64,000 bases of DNA from Pyrenopolyporus hunteri (lineage: Eukaryota > Ascomycota > Sordariomycetes > Xylariales > Hypoxylaceae). The notes beneath the pieces were generated by a model. That model saw nothing but the letters and a program-made list of their open reading frames with translations. It had not been told where the DNA came from and searched no databases. How positions within the stretch are numbered: position 1 is the first letter of the stretch; each line of letters opens with the position of its first letter. The stretch is from positions 1,612,001-1,676,000 of the forward strand of contig CADCXC010000037.1 of NCBI GenBank assembly GCA_902806595.1. Direction: 5' to 3'. Shown in pieces: positions 27,595-40,100 of the stretch. A program made the translations under genes and the position numbers.

Positions 27595-27850
27595 TTAATT
27601 ATTATATTAATTATTATATCGATTATTATATTTATCATTATATCGACCATCGTTATATCGACCATTATTATATTAACTATCGTTATATCGACCATCGTTA
27701 CATCGACCATCGTTACATTAACTACCATTATATCGACCACTACTACATCGACGCCATTATACCGACCGTTACTATATTTATTATTATATTTATTATTACA
27801 CTTATTACTATTATATTAATTATCATATCTACTATTATATTTATTATTAT
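27595..27850. repeat. Minisatellite with 15-nt units (TATCGACCATCGTTA type)
   Basis: Tandem variants of TATCGACCATCGTTA, including TATCGACCATTATTA, CATCGACCATCGTTA and TATCGACCACTACTA, fading into TTATTATAT at both ends. Unit length is five codons, so it may be the remnant of a repetitive coding region. Plus-strand C outside CpG is retained here far more than in the flanks. Confidence 0.8.
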
Positions 27851-29944
27851 ATAAATATTTTATATTTTTTAAATAAATTTTTATTTATTTTTTATAACTT
27901 TTTTTTAATAGTAAATTAAAAAATAAAAAATTAATTATTTAAAAATATATTATTTATAAATTAAACGGTTATATAACGTTAATTATATAATATAATTATA
28001 ATTAAAAAAATTTCCCCGTTTATATATTTAAATAATTTTAATTTTATTAATATTATATCCGTTTATTTAAATGATTAAAATAATTAATATTATTAATTAA
28101 AATGAATATATTTTTATTATATTTAATTTACACGCCATTAAAAAATATTTATTAAAATTAAGTTTATAATAATAACCTTTAATAATAATTTTATTAATTA
28201 TACTTTATTATAAATAATTAATAAAATTAATTAAAGATTAAGTTATTATAGTAAATTTATTAATATAAATAATAAAAATTAAAGTAAGTTAAAAAAATAT
28301 TCTTTATTATTTTTAATTATAATAAATTTTAAAGTTAATTAATTCGTTAATTTATCGATTTTTTTTATTTTCGCGTTCGATTAAAACTTCGGTGGTATAA
28401 ATAATAGTTAATAATTAAATTTAAAATTTAAAATAATAAAAAGTAATAAAAATATAAATTTTTTTTTCGAAATAAATAAATTAATAACGTTAATAATAAC
28501 CGTTATTTTCCTTAATTTAATATCCGGGGTATTTATATTATAAATCATTTCGAAAATTTATTATATCGATTATTTAAATAGTTTCGGTAATAATGGAAAT
28601 TTATATATAAAAGTAAGCGATAAAATTATATTATAATAATAATAAAATCGTATACGTTTCGAAGAAAGGTTATAAAAATTAAAATTATTATTAAAATTTA
28701 TTATAAGTAATTTTATTATTAATCGTAACGATTTTTTATTACGAATATACGAAAACGATTATTTAATTTTTTTTAAATTTTTCGACTTATTTTTTATTTA
28801 AAAATATTAATAAAAATACGGGTATATTTTTTATTATTATAATATATTTAAGACGAGGACGTTCGATTATATAAACGTAAATATAAATATTATAACGAAA
28901 AAACCCGTAATTATTAAAGAAATTTATATTAAAATATTTTATAATATAAAAATCGTAAAAAAAAAATACCGCATTAATATACATTTATAATAAACGATTC
29001 GATACTTTAAATAACTATAAAATCGAGGGAATTAATTATTTAAAGTTTAATAATAAATACGATATTATTTTTTATTATTTATTAATATATAATATCACCA
29101 TATAAATATTAACCCATCGAAATTTAATAATATAATTAATAATTTTATATTTATCGTATCGTTAATTAAAAATAATATATATAACTTTTTAAAAAATAAA
29201 AAACACTTAAATAATAAAAAATGACGTAAATAATTTTTTTACAACGCGATTAAAAATTTAAACTTTTTTTATAAAAATAACGTTATATATTATAATATTA
29301 TAATCTTCAACATTTTTATAATTCGAAACAATAATACCTTTTTTTTTTAAATAACATTAATCGATAACTTTAATAAAATTATTATAAAAAAAAAAAATAA
29401 ATAAATCAAAATTAATCTTCGTATTACCTTCGCTTTTAAAATTATTAAATGTAAAAATTTAAATTATATTAACGCGATTAACGTATAAATTTTCGCGATA
29501 ATATATATCGACATTTTCTTTCGAAATATTTTACCGATTAATTAAATAAACAAAAGGTCGTATAAAAAATTAATAAATAACTTTAAATATAAAAAAAATA
29601 AAAAATTTATAACATTAATTAAATATTATATATTACGGGAAATATTATATTAAAATTTTATAAATAAACTTACGATAAAATAAATTATAATCGATTCGTT
29701 TTAAATAACCGACTTTTAATTTACGGGAAAAATAACATAATTAAATTTACGAATTTCTAAATTAAAATTTTATTTATAATATATTAAAAACTTAAATTTA
29801 TTATTAAATATACGTAAATTTTTTAATATTTTAAAAGGTAATTATTTTAATATATTAATTTAATACTTTTTTAAAAATATCGTAACTTAATAATCGTTTA
29901 TATAAAATAAATAATAAATATTAAACGTAATAATATTAATTTAA

Positions 29945-30530
29945 TTTATTTATATCGAAACGCCGATCGATTTCGCCCCCAACATATTTATATAAAATTA
30001 TAATTTAAATTTTTTTTTTTTTTTTTAATATTAATAAAATTTAATTTTAATTTATCGTACCGCATATTTTATTATTATCGTAACATTTATTTAACATCAT
30101 TAATTTATTATAAATATATTAAATTATAAAATTTATATTTTATAATAAATACTTTTATAATAATAAATAATTTTATATCGTAAACGTACCTTTTTATACT
30201 TATATTAATTACGACATATTTATTAAATTTTATTATACGACATTAAAACATTAATATAATTATAAAAAAGATTAATACGCTTATAATAAAAAACTATTTA
30301 TTATTATAAAAATAATTTTAAAAAATTTATATATTTATAAAATATATTTTATTATAAACTAAAAAATTAAATAAAAACGAAAGAAATAAAATATATTAAT
30401 ATTATAAAAAAAAAAAAAAAAATTTAATTATAGTTCGAAAAGATATAAATTTTATATACATTTATTATAATATTACGAAATCGACCATTTATTTAATATA
30501 ATTTTATTTTAAAAAATCCCTATAATAATA
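29945..30530. mobile_element. Inverted-arm (MITE/foldback-like) element, copy 3
   Basis: The left arm (29,945-30,075) has TATATCGAAACGCCGATCG, a run of T, TTAATATTAATAAAATTTAA and then TATCGTACCGCATATT. At 30,395-30,530 the inverted module TATTAATATTATAAAAAA appears with an A run, followed by CGACCATTTATTTAATAT. The right arm is diverged, so the pairing is tentative. Confidence 0.45.
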
Positions 30531-33500
30531 ACTTTTCTTTATATTTATATAATTCCCAACAATTAAAATAAACATATATTCATTAACCTAACCATTATAA
30601 AAACCTTTTATAATTTTATTAACATCGTTTTAAAAAAATCTACATTTAAAATCGATAAAATTTGATTTAAATTAATAACTATTAAAAATAAATATAATTA
30701 TATATTTAAATTAATTAAACCCTTATTAAATAATACCCGAAGATTATTTATTAACTTATTTTTTAATTAATAAATAAAAATATTAATTTTTATAAATCGA
30801 AATAATTTTAATTTAATATTCGAACTTATAATATAATTATTAATAAATCGTATAAAAATATTATATTCCCTATAATAAAATATTAATTAATATTTAAATA
30901 TTTAAATAATCGAATATAAAAAAAAGAATAAAAATTATTTATAATATTTCGAATCGAACTTTAAAACGGGTATCGAAAATGTCGAATTAAGTATTTATCC
31001 GCGTATTAAAGTTAATAATACGTATATTTATATAATTAAAACGCGTATTTATATAATTAAAATACATATTAATATTAATAATATTTTTTTTATACATATT
31101 AATATAAATTTATAAGTAAAAATATTTATATTATTTTATATTTATTATAATACATTTAAAATTTATTAATTTTATTATATAATCGATATATTCGTTATTT
31201 TCGAAATTTCGTTATTAAATAAAACTATAAATTACACTATAATAAAAAAATCAAATTATAAATTAAATTATCTTATAAAATCGAAATTAATATTTTTCAT
31301 TTTAATATTAATTATTTAAATTATATATAAAAAAATTACTTAAATAAATAATAAAATAAAGGAAAATATAAGAAAAAATTAAAATGTAAAAAACGAATTC
31401 GACACATTTTATTATAATTTTACTTTAATATTTAAAAATATATATTATATCTACATATACTTTAATATATTTAATATATGTAATATAATAATATAAATAT
31501 AAAATAAATAATATATATAAATAAATTAAATAATTTTTTAAATTAAATAAACATATATAAAATTTAAAATAAATAAAACTTAAATTCGTAAAATATTTAT
31601 TAATATAATTAATATATATAATATAATAATATAAAAATAAAATAAATAAAATATAAAAATAAAAAAATATATATAAATTAAAATAAAAAAAAGCTTTATA
31701 TAATATTTAAAATATGATAAATTAATTAAAAAAAGTAATAAAATCGCAAATAAAAATACCGTATTATATAATATAAAATTAAAAAAATATATATTAATTA
31801 AAAGTAATATAATTTCGAGTAAAAATACTCGAATTACCTTATATATTATATATTATATAAAATTTAAAAAAATATAACTTTAATAAAAATAATATAACTT
31901 CGAATAAAAATGTTATTTAACATTATTAATTAATAAAATAAAATTTTATTTCGGGGAAAAAAAGCGTTAAAAAATTAAAATATTAAGATGTATTATTTTA
32001 TATAAATTAATATATGATGGTATTTAAATTATTTATTTTATTATTCGTTATTAATATAATCGATCGAAATTTAATATTTATTTCGAAAAAAGGTTCGAAA
32101 TAAAAATTATATTTACGTTTATTATTTTTTATAACGTCGTAATTTTTTATTATAAAAGTTAATTAAAGTAGATATTAATAAATAAAAGTATTATAAATAT
32201 TTAATTAAAAAATCGAATTAATAATTAATAATTAATAATTAATAATTAACTTAAAAAACTTAAATAAATGGCATAAAAATTACGAATTTTAAATAATAAA
32301 TTATATATATAATACGTTTTGAAGGAAGCGTTATCGTAGCATTTATTCGCTTATTTTTTATATGTGGTATTTTTTTTTTAATTGTTAATTTAATTAGTTT
32401 TATAACCGTAGCTTTTTAACTTTTTACGGCGGAATAATTTTATATTTATTTAATAAGCTTTTAATGCGTTAACGTATTCGATATTTATATGTATTTATAT
32501 AAAAAAAAACTATACGTATTTTTTTGATATCGAAAAATTATATATTTTATATAATTTTAATATTACATTATGTATACTTAAGTAAATAAATAAATAAATA
32601 AATAATTATTATTATTTTTTATATTAATTTTTATAACATTAAATAACTTTATATATATACTCGTATAATAATTATGTTAAAAATTCGTTACTTTTAAATT
32701 ATAACGTTTCCCTTAAATTATTTACGTAATAAATTATAACGTATTATTAATTTTTATCATTCGAATTATTTTAATTTAAAGCCGTTATTTATTTTTAATG
32801 TTTTTAATAATGGTAGTATCGATTATATAATTATATATTACGTTTTATGTATAATAATTAAAAACGTTTAATTTTCGAACGAAATAAAATAAAGTAATTA
32901 ATTATATATTTTTTTTTCGAAGTTATAAATTTAATTTTTATTACTATATCTTTAAATAATATTTTATAGGGAAATTATTATTTTTTTTACGTTTTAAATT
33001 ATAATAATAATAATTATAAATAATATTTATAATTATTAAATATATTAAATATTCGATTATTAATAAAGAATATTTAAATCGTTATTTTATATATTTAAAT
33101 TTCGATTATTAATATTTTTTTATTAAATTACCGCCGTTTTAATAAACCTTTGTAAATAATTACGAAAAAAATAATAATAATAATAATAAGGATAAGGATA
33201 ATAAGGATAAAAATTTTTTTATTCGATTACGTCGATAGATACGTTCGATAACTCGTTTACGATCGAATTATTCGCATACGAAATAATCGTATTATCGTTT
33301 AAAACCGTTTAAATTCGGACGAAATTAATTATAATTAAAATTTTTTCGAGAATTTTTCCGATAATTTCCTATTAAAATTTATTATATTATCGGAATATTT
33401 ATCGAGTTTTATTTAAGTTACGTCGTTTTTTTAATAATAAAAAATTAATTTAATTAAAATATAATATATAAATACGTTAATAATATTAAATTAAAATAAA

Positions 33501-33868
33501 ATAATCTTTTTAATGTATCGGTAAATTTTTTATTTATTCGTTAAAATATTTATTATTTTTTAAATTAAAATTATTTTATTTTTATTTTTAAATGTATTAA
33601 ACGTTATTTATTTATATTAATTACTTATATATTTTAACTTTTATTAAATAAAAGAGAAGTAAGTTTAAAAATAATTAATTTATATTATAATTTACGGTAT
33701 TTACCCGTTAATAAAATTCCCGTCGAATATTTTTTTGTTCGTTTCGTATAATTTATTTTTAACGATTTTATTATATTATTTTAAATTAATACCGCCGTTA
33801 AAAAAAAAAATTTTAATTTATCTTTTATTTTCATTTATTTTAAGAAAGGGTTATAAACGAAGGATTAA

Positions 33869-34354
33869 GTTATTAAAAGTATCGATTATAAACTTCGAAT
33901 CGAAACTTATAAAACCCATATTTTTATAAGTAATAAATATAACGTAAATAAAGTAAAAATCGATATTAACACATTTTACGATAAATATTTTAACGTTAAA
34001 TCTTATAATAACTCGTTTAAAGATTTAAAAATATTTTTTCGATCGTTTAATAATAATTTTAATTTAAATAAAATTATTAAAAATAAAATTATTATTATTA
34101 AAGATAATATATCCGATACTTTTAATTTTAACGACTTTAGTTTTTATAATATCGATAAATATTTCGAAAAGAAGTTTTATAAAGATATATAATTTAATAT
34201 ATTTAAAAATAACCGTTTATTTAAAGGTCGAGGTTTAATAATATTATTTCGATCGTTTAATTATAATAAATATAATTATTTATCGAAACGTTTAAAATTA
34301 TTATTTCGATTATTTAATTATATTAATTTAAATAAATATTTAAGTTTAAATTAA
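33869..34354 (+). pseudogene. Decayed coding frame in block 2, identity lost
   Basis: From 33,869 one frame runs 107 codons to a TAA at 34,190-34,192, and then a further 53 codons to TAA at 34,352-34,354. In DNA this AT-rich, where roughly one codon in ten should be a stop by composition, that is very unlikely by chance. TAA may be a mutated CAA. The translation is rich in N, K, F, I, D and Y, as expected when GAY and GGN codons decay under G-to-A change. It has no ATG at its start. I cannot assign a family; an old transposon protein is the likeliest source. Confidence 0.4.
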
Positions 34355-34904
34355 AATATTTAATTTAAATTAAATTTATTATTATCGATAAAAAATATAA
34401 AAAATTTTAAAAATAAAAAAAATATAAAAATAAATAATATTAATTTTATTTAAAATAAAAATAAAAATAAAAGTAAAAATAAAAATATCGTAATTCGACG
34501 TCGTAAAAATAATAAATATCGAAATAAGTTTAATTATAATTTTAAAAATAATTTAACTTTAATTCGTTTTTTTTAATTATAAATTATATTTAAAATATCT
34601 TTAAATTTTTATTTCGAAAATTTTTTTCCGTAAAAAAAATTAATTACGTTATAATTTATAAATTATAATTATAAACCTTTAATTATAAAAATATATAATT
34701 TATAATAATAATTATAATAATAATAATAATAGAAATAACTTTATCGTTTTACGTAATAATAAATATACATAAATTTAACTTTAACACGTATAAATAATCG
34801 ATTAAATTATTTTTTATTTTTTTCTTACATTTTTATTTAATTAAATAAGTTAAATACACGAAGACATAAATAAGTTAATAAAAATTAAACATTTAATTTT
34901 TATT

Positions 34905-35020
34905 AAACATTACTTTTTTTTTATATTTTTTTTTTTCGTTTTTTTTTAATATTAAATCTTTAATATCGATATTATATTTATTTTATATTTAACATTTTAA
35001 TATTATACCGTATTTATTAT
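34905..35020 (+). repeat. Partial copy of the inverted-arm repeat
   Basis: T-rich runs followed by TTTTAATATTATACCGTATT, matching the segment after the T tract in copy 2 (TTAATATTATACACCGTATT). Only this part of the arm is recognisable. Confidence 0.4.
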
Positions 35021-36180
35021 ATTAATAATAAGATAAATTTCGAGTTTTTTATTTAATATATCTCCTTTTTTAATAAGGTTCGTCGTAATAAATTAAAATA
35101 TTAAATTATTATTTATTATTTTAATTATAAAATATCGATTTCGATATTATTTTTTCGGATTTTTAATCGAAATTTTATCGAAATTTACGACATATATTAT
35201 AACTTAATTTATTATACCTATTATATCGTTATTAATAATATATATAAAAATAATAAAAGTTTAAACTTTAATTTAAAGGGTTTATTTTTATTTTAATTTT
35301 TTAATTTTATAATTATTCGCGTTATTTTTATCGATTATATTTTATTATCGAGTCGATATTATTTTTATTATCTCGGTTATAATAGTAGTAAGTTATATAC
35401 ATATTTTTAATACATATTTTTACATTAATTAATTTATTAAATAACTTATATTTTATTATTTTAAACTTTATAAAATAAATATTTCCTTTTATTTTTTTTA
35501 AGTCGTAGTAAAAAATACTTTCGTTTTAAGTAAATCTTTTAATAAACCTTTTCGCATATAATTTTAATCGAATATTTTATGTTATTATATTATATTTTAC
35601 GTATATTTAAAATAATTATATTATTTTTAGGAATATAAACATTTAAATAAAAAAAAACGACATACGAAAATTTTTTTTAATTTATAAAATTAATGTTATA
35701 TATACTTTTAATAATAATAAAATATACCTTTATAATAATATCCATTATTTTTTCGATTATAACACTTTTATAATTTTTTTAAAACCCGATAAAAACGTAA
35801 ACGGTCGTTATCGTTTATATATATACGTATTAAACCTTTTAAATAAATTTAACGATTTTAATATAAAGACGTTTATATATTATTATAACATCTTTTTAAT
35901 ATCGATTTTTCGAATATTTATAAAATATTTATTTATTAAATTAATTTAAAATTTTTATAATAAGTATATTTTCGTTATATTTAACGATATCGAAGAAAAT
36001 AACGTATTTTTTATTAATTTTATTAATATTAATAAAAATTTAAAAAAAATTATTTAAAATTTTTTTTCGATTAAATTTAATAGATTAAGTGTTAAAATTA
36101 TTAATGTAAAAAAATCGAATTTTTTTATTATTAAATAACGACATCGTTATAATTAAATTAATATTAATTATAATTATATT

Positions 36181-36336
36181 AATTACGATTTTTACGACGA
36201 TAAATATATAGGATTAAATAATAATAATAATTTTAAATTAAGTTTCGAATTTAATAATTATAATTTCGAAAAAAAATTCGAAGATAATTTAAACGATTAT
36301 TTTAATAAATTTAATCTTTTAAATAGTTTATAAGAT
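36181..36336 (+). pseudogene. Decayed coding frame in block 2, second trace
   Basis: About 50 stop-free codons (beginning YDFYDDKYIG) end at a TAA after NLLNSL. The frame is rich in D, E, N, F and Y and keeps CpG-containing codons (CGA, GAC, TTC-GAA) in register. The same arguments apply as for the trace at 33,869. The family is not identifiable, and the extent is too short for firm support. Confidence 0.3.
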
Positions 36337-38599
36337 TTTAATAAAGTTAATATTTATACATTTTTTATAATTAATCGAATTTTAAATTTATTATTTTTCG
36401 TAATATTTTATAATAATAACGGTAAAAGTTTTATTAACGAAAATTACCATACTTTTTTTAAACATAACGACGTTAAAATCCCTTTAAAATTTATTTTTCG
36501 ACTTTTAAAATATAAATCTTTCGGGGAAAATTAAACATATATTTGTTTTTTTAGGTTTACATTATTAAGTTTACGTTTTTAAATATATACATTATTAAAT
36601 TTATTTTCTTAAATATATGAATTTATAAAATAAATTTAAACGATTAAATTTTTAAATATTATAAAGATATATATTACGGTCGGTAAATTAATATTAAAAT
36701 TATTTTATAATTTAATAAATTACATAAATATTTATAAAAGTTATAAATATAAAAAAAAAGGTAAATAAAAGTTATTTTTATTATATAATGTATTACGAAA
36801 AATATAAATAAAATAAGATTAAATAAAATTTTTAATTTTTCGATATAATAATTTTTATAAAATTTAAGTATAAATCGATTAATAAAAGATAATAACATTA
36901 ATAATAACTTTATTCGTATAGTTGTACCCTTTTATATATTTTCATATATAAACTTTATTTAATTAACATTAACGAAAAATTTAACGTAATAAATCTTTTA
37001 AAATTATTTAAAAAATATATAATAAATAATTATCGATTATAAAAAACTTCGAAATAAACTCCTTTAAAAAAATTTAAATTAATGTTAAATAACCATTAAA
37101 TATAACTTTAATAATAACGACGTAATAAAACGATATATTTCTTAATATAAGTTATATAATTAAAAAACGTTAAATAATTAAATTTTAACTTATATGTAGG
37201 TTATTATTGAAACTTTAAAATAACAACGTACTTTATTTAAATAATTTAAACGATTTATTCGACGATATAAATTAAAATTGTTAAAAAGGTTAAAATTAAA
37301 AAGGAAAATAAAAAATAATAACGATACGAAAAAAACCGTTAATAATATATAAAATATAATAATATCGAAGTTTTTTTTAACCATTAAAATATAAATAATA
37401 AAATTATATTTTTATTTGAATAAAATTATTTAAAAATTTTTATATTAATATTATTAATATAAAAACGTATTAATTCGTTTTATATATTTTATTTATTACT
37501 TTATAAATTTAATTAATATTATATTTAATATTAATTTTTATATTTTAAAAAAATGGTTTTTTTTATAAAAGAAATTTTATAATTAAAAGAAATTTTCGTT
37601 TTAACTTTCGTTTTTTTTATATGATTATTATAATTATTATTATTAATAAATTTCGAAGATAACGATAAGTTAAACATTAAATCGTCATTTAAAATATTTT
37701 AATAATAAAGTTTTCGACTTTTATAATATTTTTTTTCGTCGTTATTAATATTTTATAAATATATATTATCGTTATTATTAAGATATATTATTTATTTTTA
37801 AGAAATAGAAAAATATTTTCGAAATATTTAATTTTATATAAATTAAAAACGTTTATTATTTTAGGAATTATTCGATTTATTTCGAATATAAGTAATAAAT
37901 ATAAAAGGGATTATAAATATTAATCGAATAAATTACGTAAAAATAATAGGTATTTTCCCGGCGTTTTTAATTTAACGAATAAAAATATTAATCGATTCGA
38001 CATTCGATTTAAATATATGTAATATCGAAATATTAAAGATAAATTAAACGAATTATATAAAAAAAAATTAACGGTTAAAATTATATAAAATTTAATATTT
38101 ATAATTATAATATAAGGATTTTTATTTAAAAATATATCGAAATCGTAAATAAAATATATGTGTTATTAATATATATTATTTCTTTTCGAATTTAGGAAAA
38201 AAAATTAACTTTTTTTTATCGATTATTATATAAATATCGATATAAAAAAAAAATATATTATTTAATTTATCGATTTTTAAATATATCGTTAAATTTTTTA
38301 AATAACGGTTTATTGTATTATTAATAAATTAAGTATCGGTAGTTTTAAATATAATATATATTTATTCGAAATCGTAATAAAATAAAAAGATTTTATAATA
38401 TTTATTGCGGATATAAACGACTTCGTTATTTTTTTTCGGTAAAATACGAAATTTATAAAAAAATATATTATAGATTTAAAAAGTTCGTTATAGATACGAT
38501 AAATTATCGTGAAGAAATATTTAATAATCGAAAATTAAAATAATTAAGTAAGGTTTTAAAATAATATTAATATTAAGATTATATTATAATTTGATGCGA

Positions 38600-39840
38600 T
38601 TAATTTAATTTATTAAGTAATTAATATCGAAACTTTAGCCGATTATATTATCGAAGCTTATATATAAAATTATGGTTTTTTAAATTATAGTTTAATTTTT
38701 TTTTTTTTTTTTATAATATTAATAGGATTTAATTTTTAATTTTCGATATTACGCGTCGTATTAAATAATTAATAAAATGAAATAAACTTATATTTAAATT
38801 TTATTTAAATATAAAAATAATATATTTTAATTCGAAAAATATCGTTATTAAATCGTAAAAAAAAGATTATAGTAATAAGATTTTTAGATATAATTAAAAA
38901 AATTTTAAATTTATTATTCGAATTTAATTAATATATATTTAATTAAACGTTTTTAATAATAATATAATAAATATAATAAATAAAATTAAAATCGATATTT
39001 TTATTATTTAAAATAAGGAATTGTAATAATATTAAATATATATTAAAATATTTAAAATGATAAATTTTAACGAAAGGTAATGTATTTTTATCGATAAAAT
39101 TTTTATTTAAATCGTTTTAATCGAAATCGAAATTAAAAGGATTAATAGGAGGCGGTATAAGTGGTATAAAAATCGGTTTTAAGTTTATAATAAAGATATA
39201 TAATATTGAAATAATAGTTATAAAGTTAAAAAATTATAAAAATTAAATTATTTTAAAAAATAAGGTTTAAATAAAATTAAATATTATTATAAGTTAATAA
39301 TATCGTTTTAAATAATGGGGTTAATTATATAATTTTTTTTAAAATAAATTTAATTAATTTAAATAATAAAATAAACAATATTATAAAAGTTTTAATAAAA
39401 TGTAGTTAATATTATTAAATTTACATTTAAATAAATTTTAAAATTATATAAATAATAAATTAATGCGATTATTATAATTAAAGTTATTAAAATAATTATA
39501 AAATTATCGAATGAAAAATAATACATATATATATTATTTATTATATATAGTATATCGTTTATTTTTTATAAAATATTATAAATTTAAAATTAATTTATTA
39601 TAAAATTAATTAAATCGTATTATAAATTTATTATTATTTTAATATAGTGTGTAATATTAAAGATTAATAATTAAATTTTATTAATATTATAAAAAAAAAA
39701 AAAGAAAAAATTAAATCGCGATTCGAAAAACCGCGGTTTTATATATAAATTTCGACGGTGTATTCGATCGAAACTTTAATGTCGATTATTTAGTAAGGTT
39801 AAGTTTATTATATTAAACCGTGATATATTTAATATTAAAT
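38600..39840. mobile_element. Inverted-arm (MITE/foldback-like) element, copy 4
   Basis: The left arm (38,600-38,770) has ATCGAAACTTTAGCCGATTA, TATATATAAAATTATGG, a T run, ATAATATTAATAGGATTTAA and GATATTACGCGTCGTATTAA. The right arm (39,650-39,840) is the inverted form: TTTTATTAATATTATAAAAA, an A run, AATTAAATCGCGATTCG, AACCGCGGTTTTATATATAA, AATGTCGATTATTTAGTAAG. The right arm matches the reversed left arm of copy 1 over more than 50 nt. The interior of about 900 nt shows no coding frame. Confidence 0.55.
39390..39540 (+). repeat. Direct repeat, upstream copy
   Basis: ATTATTAAATTTACATTTAA ... AATTAATGCGATTATTATAA ... GTTATTAAAATAATTATAAA. It is repeated with point differences at 39,855-39,990. 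The two copies lie on either side of the right arm of inverted-arm copy 4. Confidence 0.5.
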
Positions 39841-39854
39841 AAGATATAATCGAA

Positions 39855-39990
39855 ATTATTAAATTTATATTAATAAATGTTTTAAAATAATATAAATTAT
39901 TAATTAATACGATATTTATAAAAGTTATTAAAATAATTATAAAAATGCTACGAAAATAAAAATAGAAATTTATAATATATATTTCGCTTA
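39855..39990 (+). repeat. Direct repeat, downstream copy
   Basis: ATTATTAAATTTATATTAAT ... AATTAATACGATATTTATAA ... GTTATTAAAATAATTATAAA, collinear with 39,390-39,540. It could be a local duplication or flanking copies of an older element into which the inverted-arm repeat inserted. Confidence 0.5.
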
Positions 39991-40009
39991 TATAGAAATA
40001 ATTTATAGG

Positions 40010-40100
40010 GATAATTTCGCCGTTTTTTTTTATAGGTTTTATTATTTTAAAAGTTGCGATTTAATTTTTATTTTTTCCCTTTTTATAATATTAACGTAAA
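40010..40100 (+). repeat. Partial copy of the inverted-arm repeat
   Basis: AAAAGTTGCGATTTAATTTT, a T-rich run, CCCTTTTTATAATATTAA. This matches the T-tract module of the arms (CGCGATTTAATTT ... ATAATATTAATA). The flanking parts are unrecognisable. Confidence 0.4.

Noticed and set aside
27595..27850. CRISPR-like array
   Set aside because: Units are contiguous 15-mers without spacers, and the host is a fungus.
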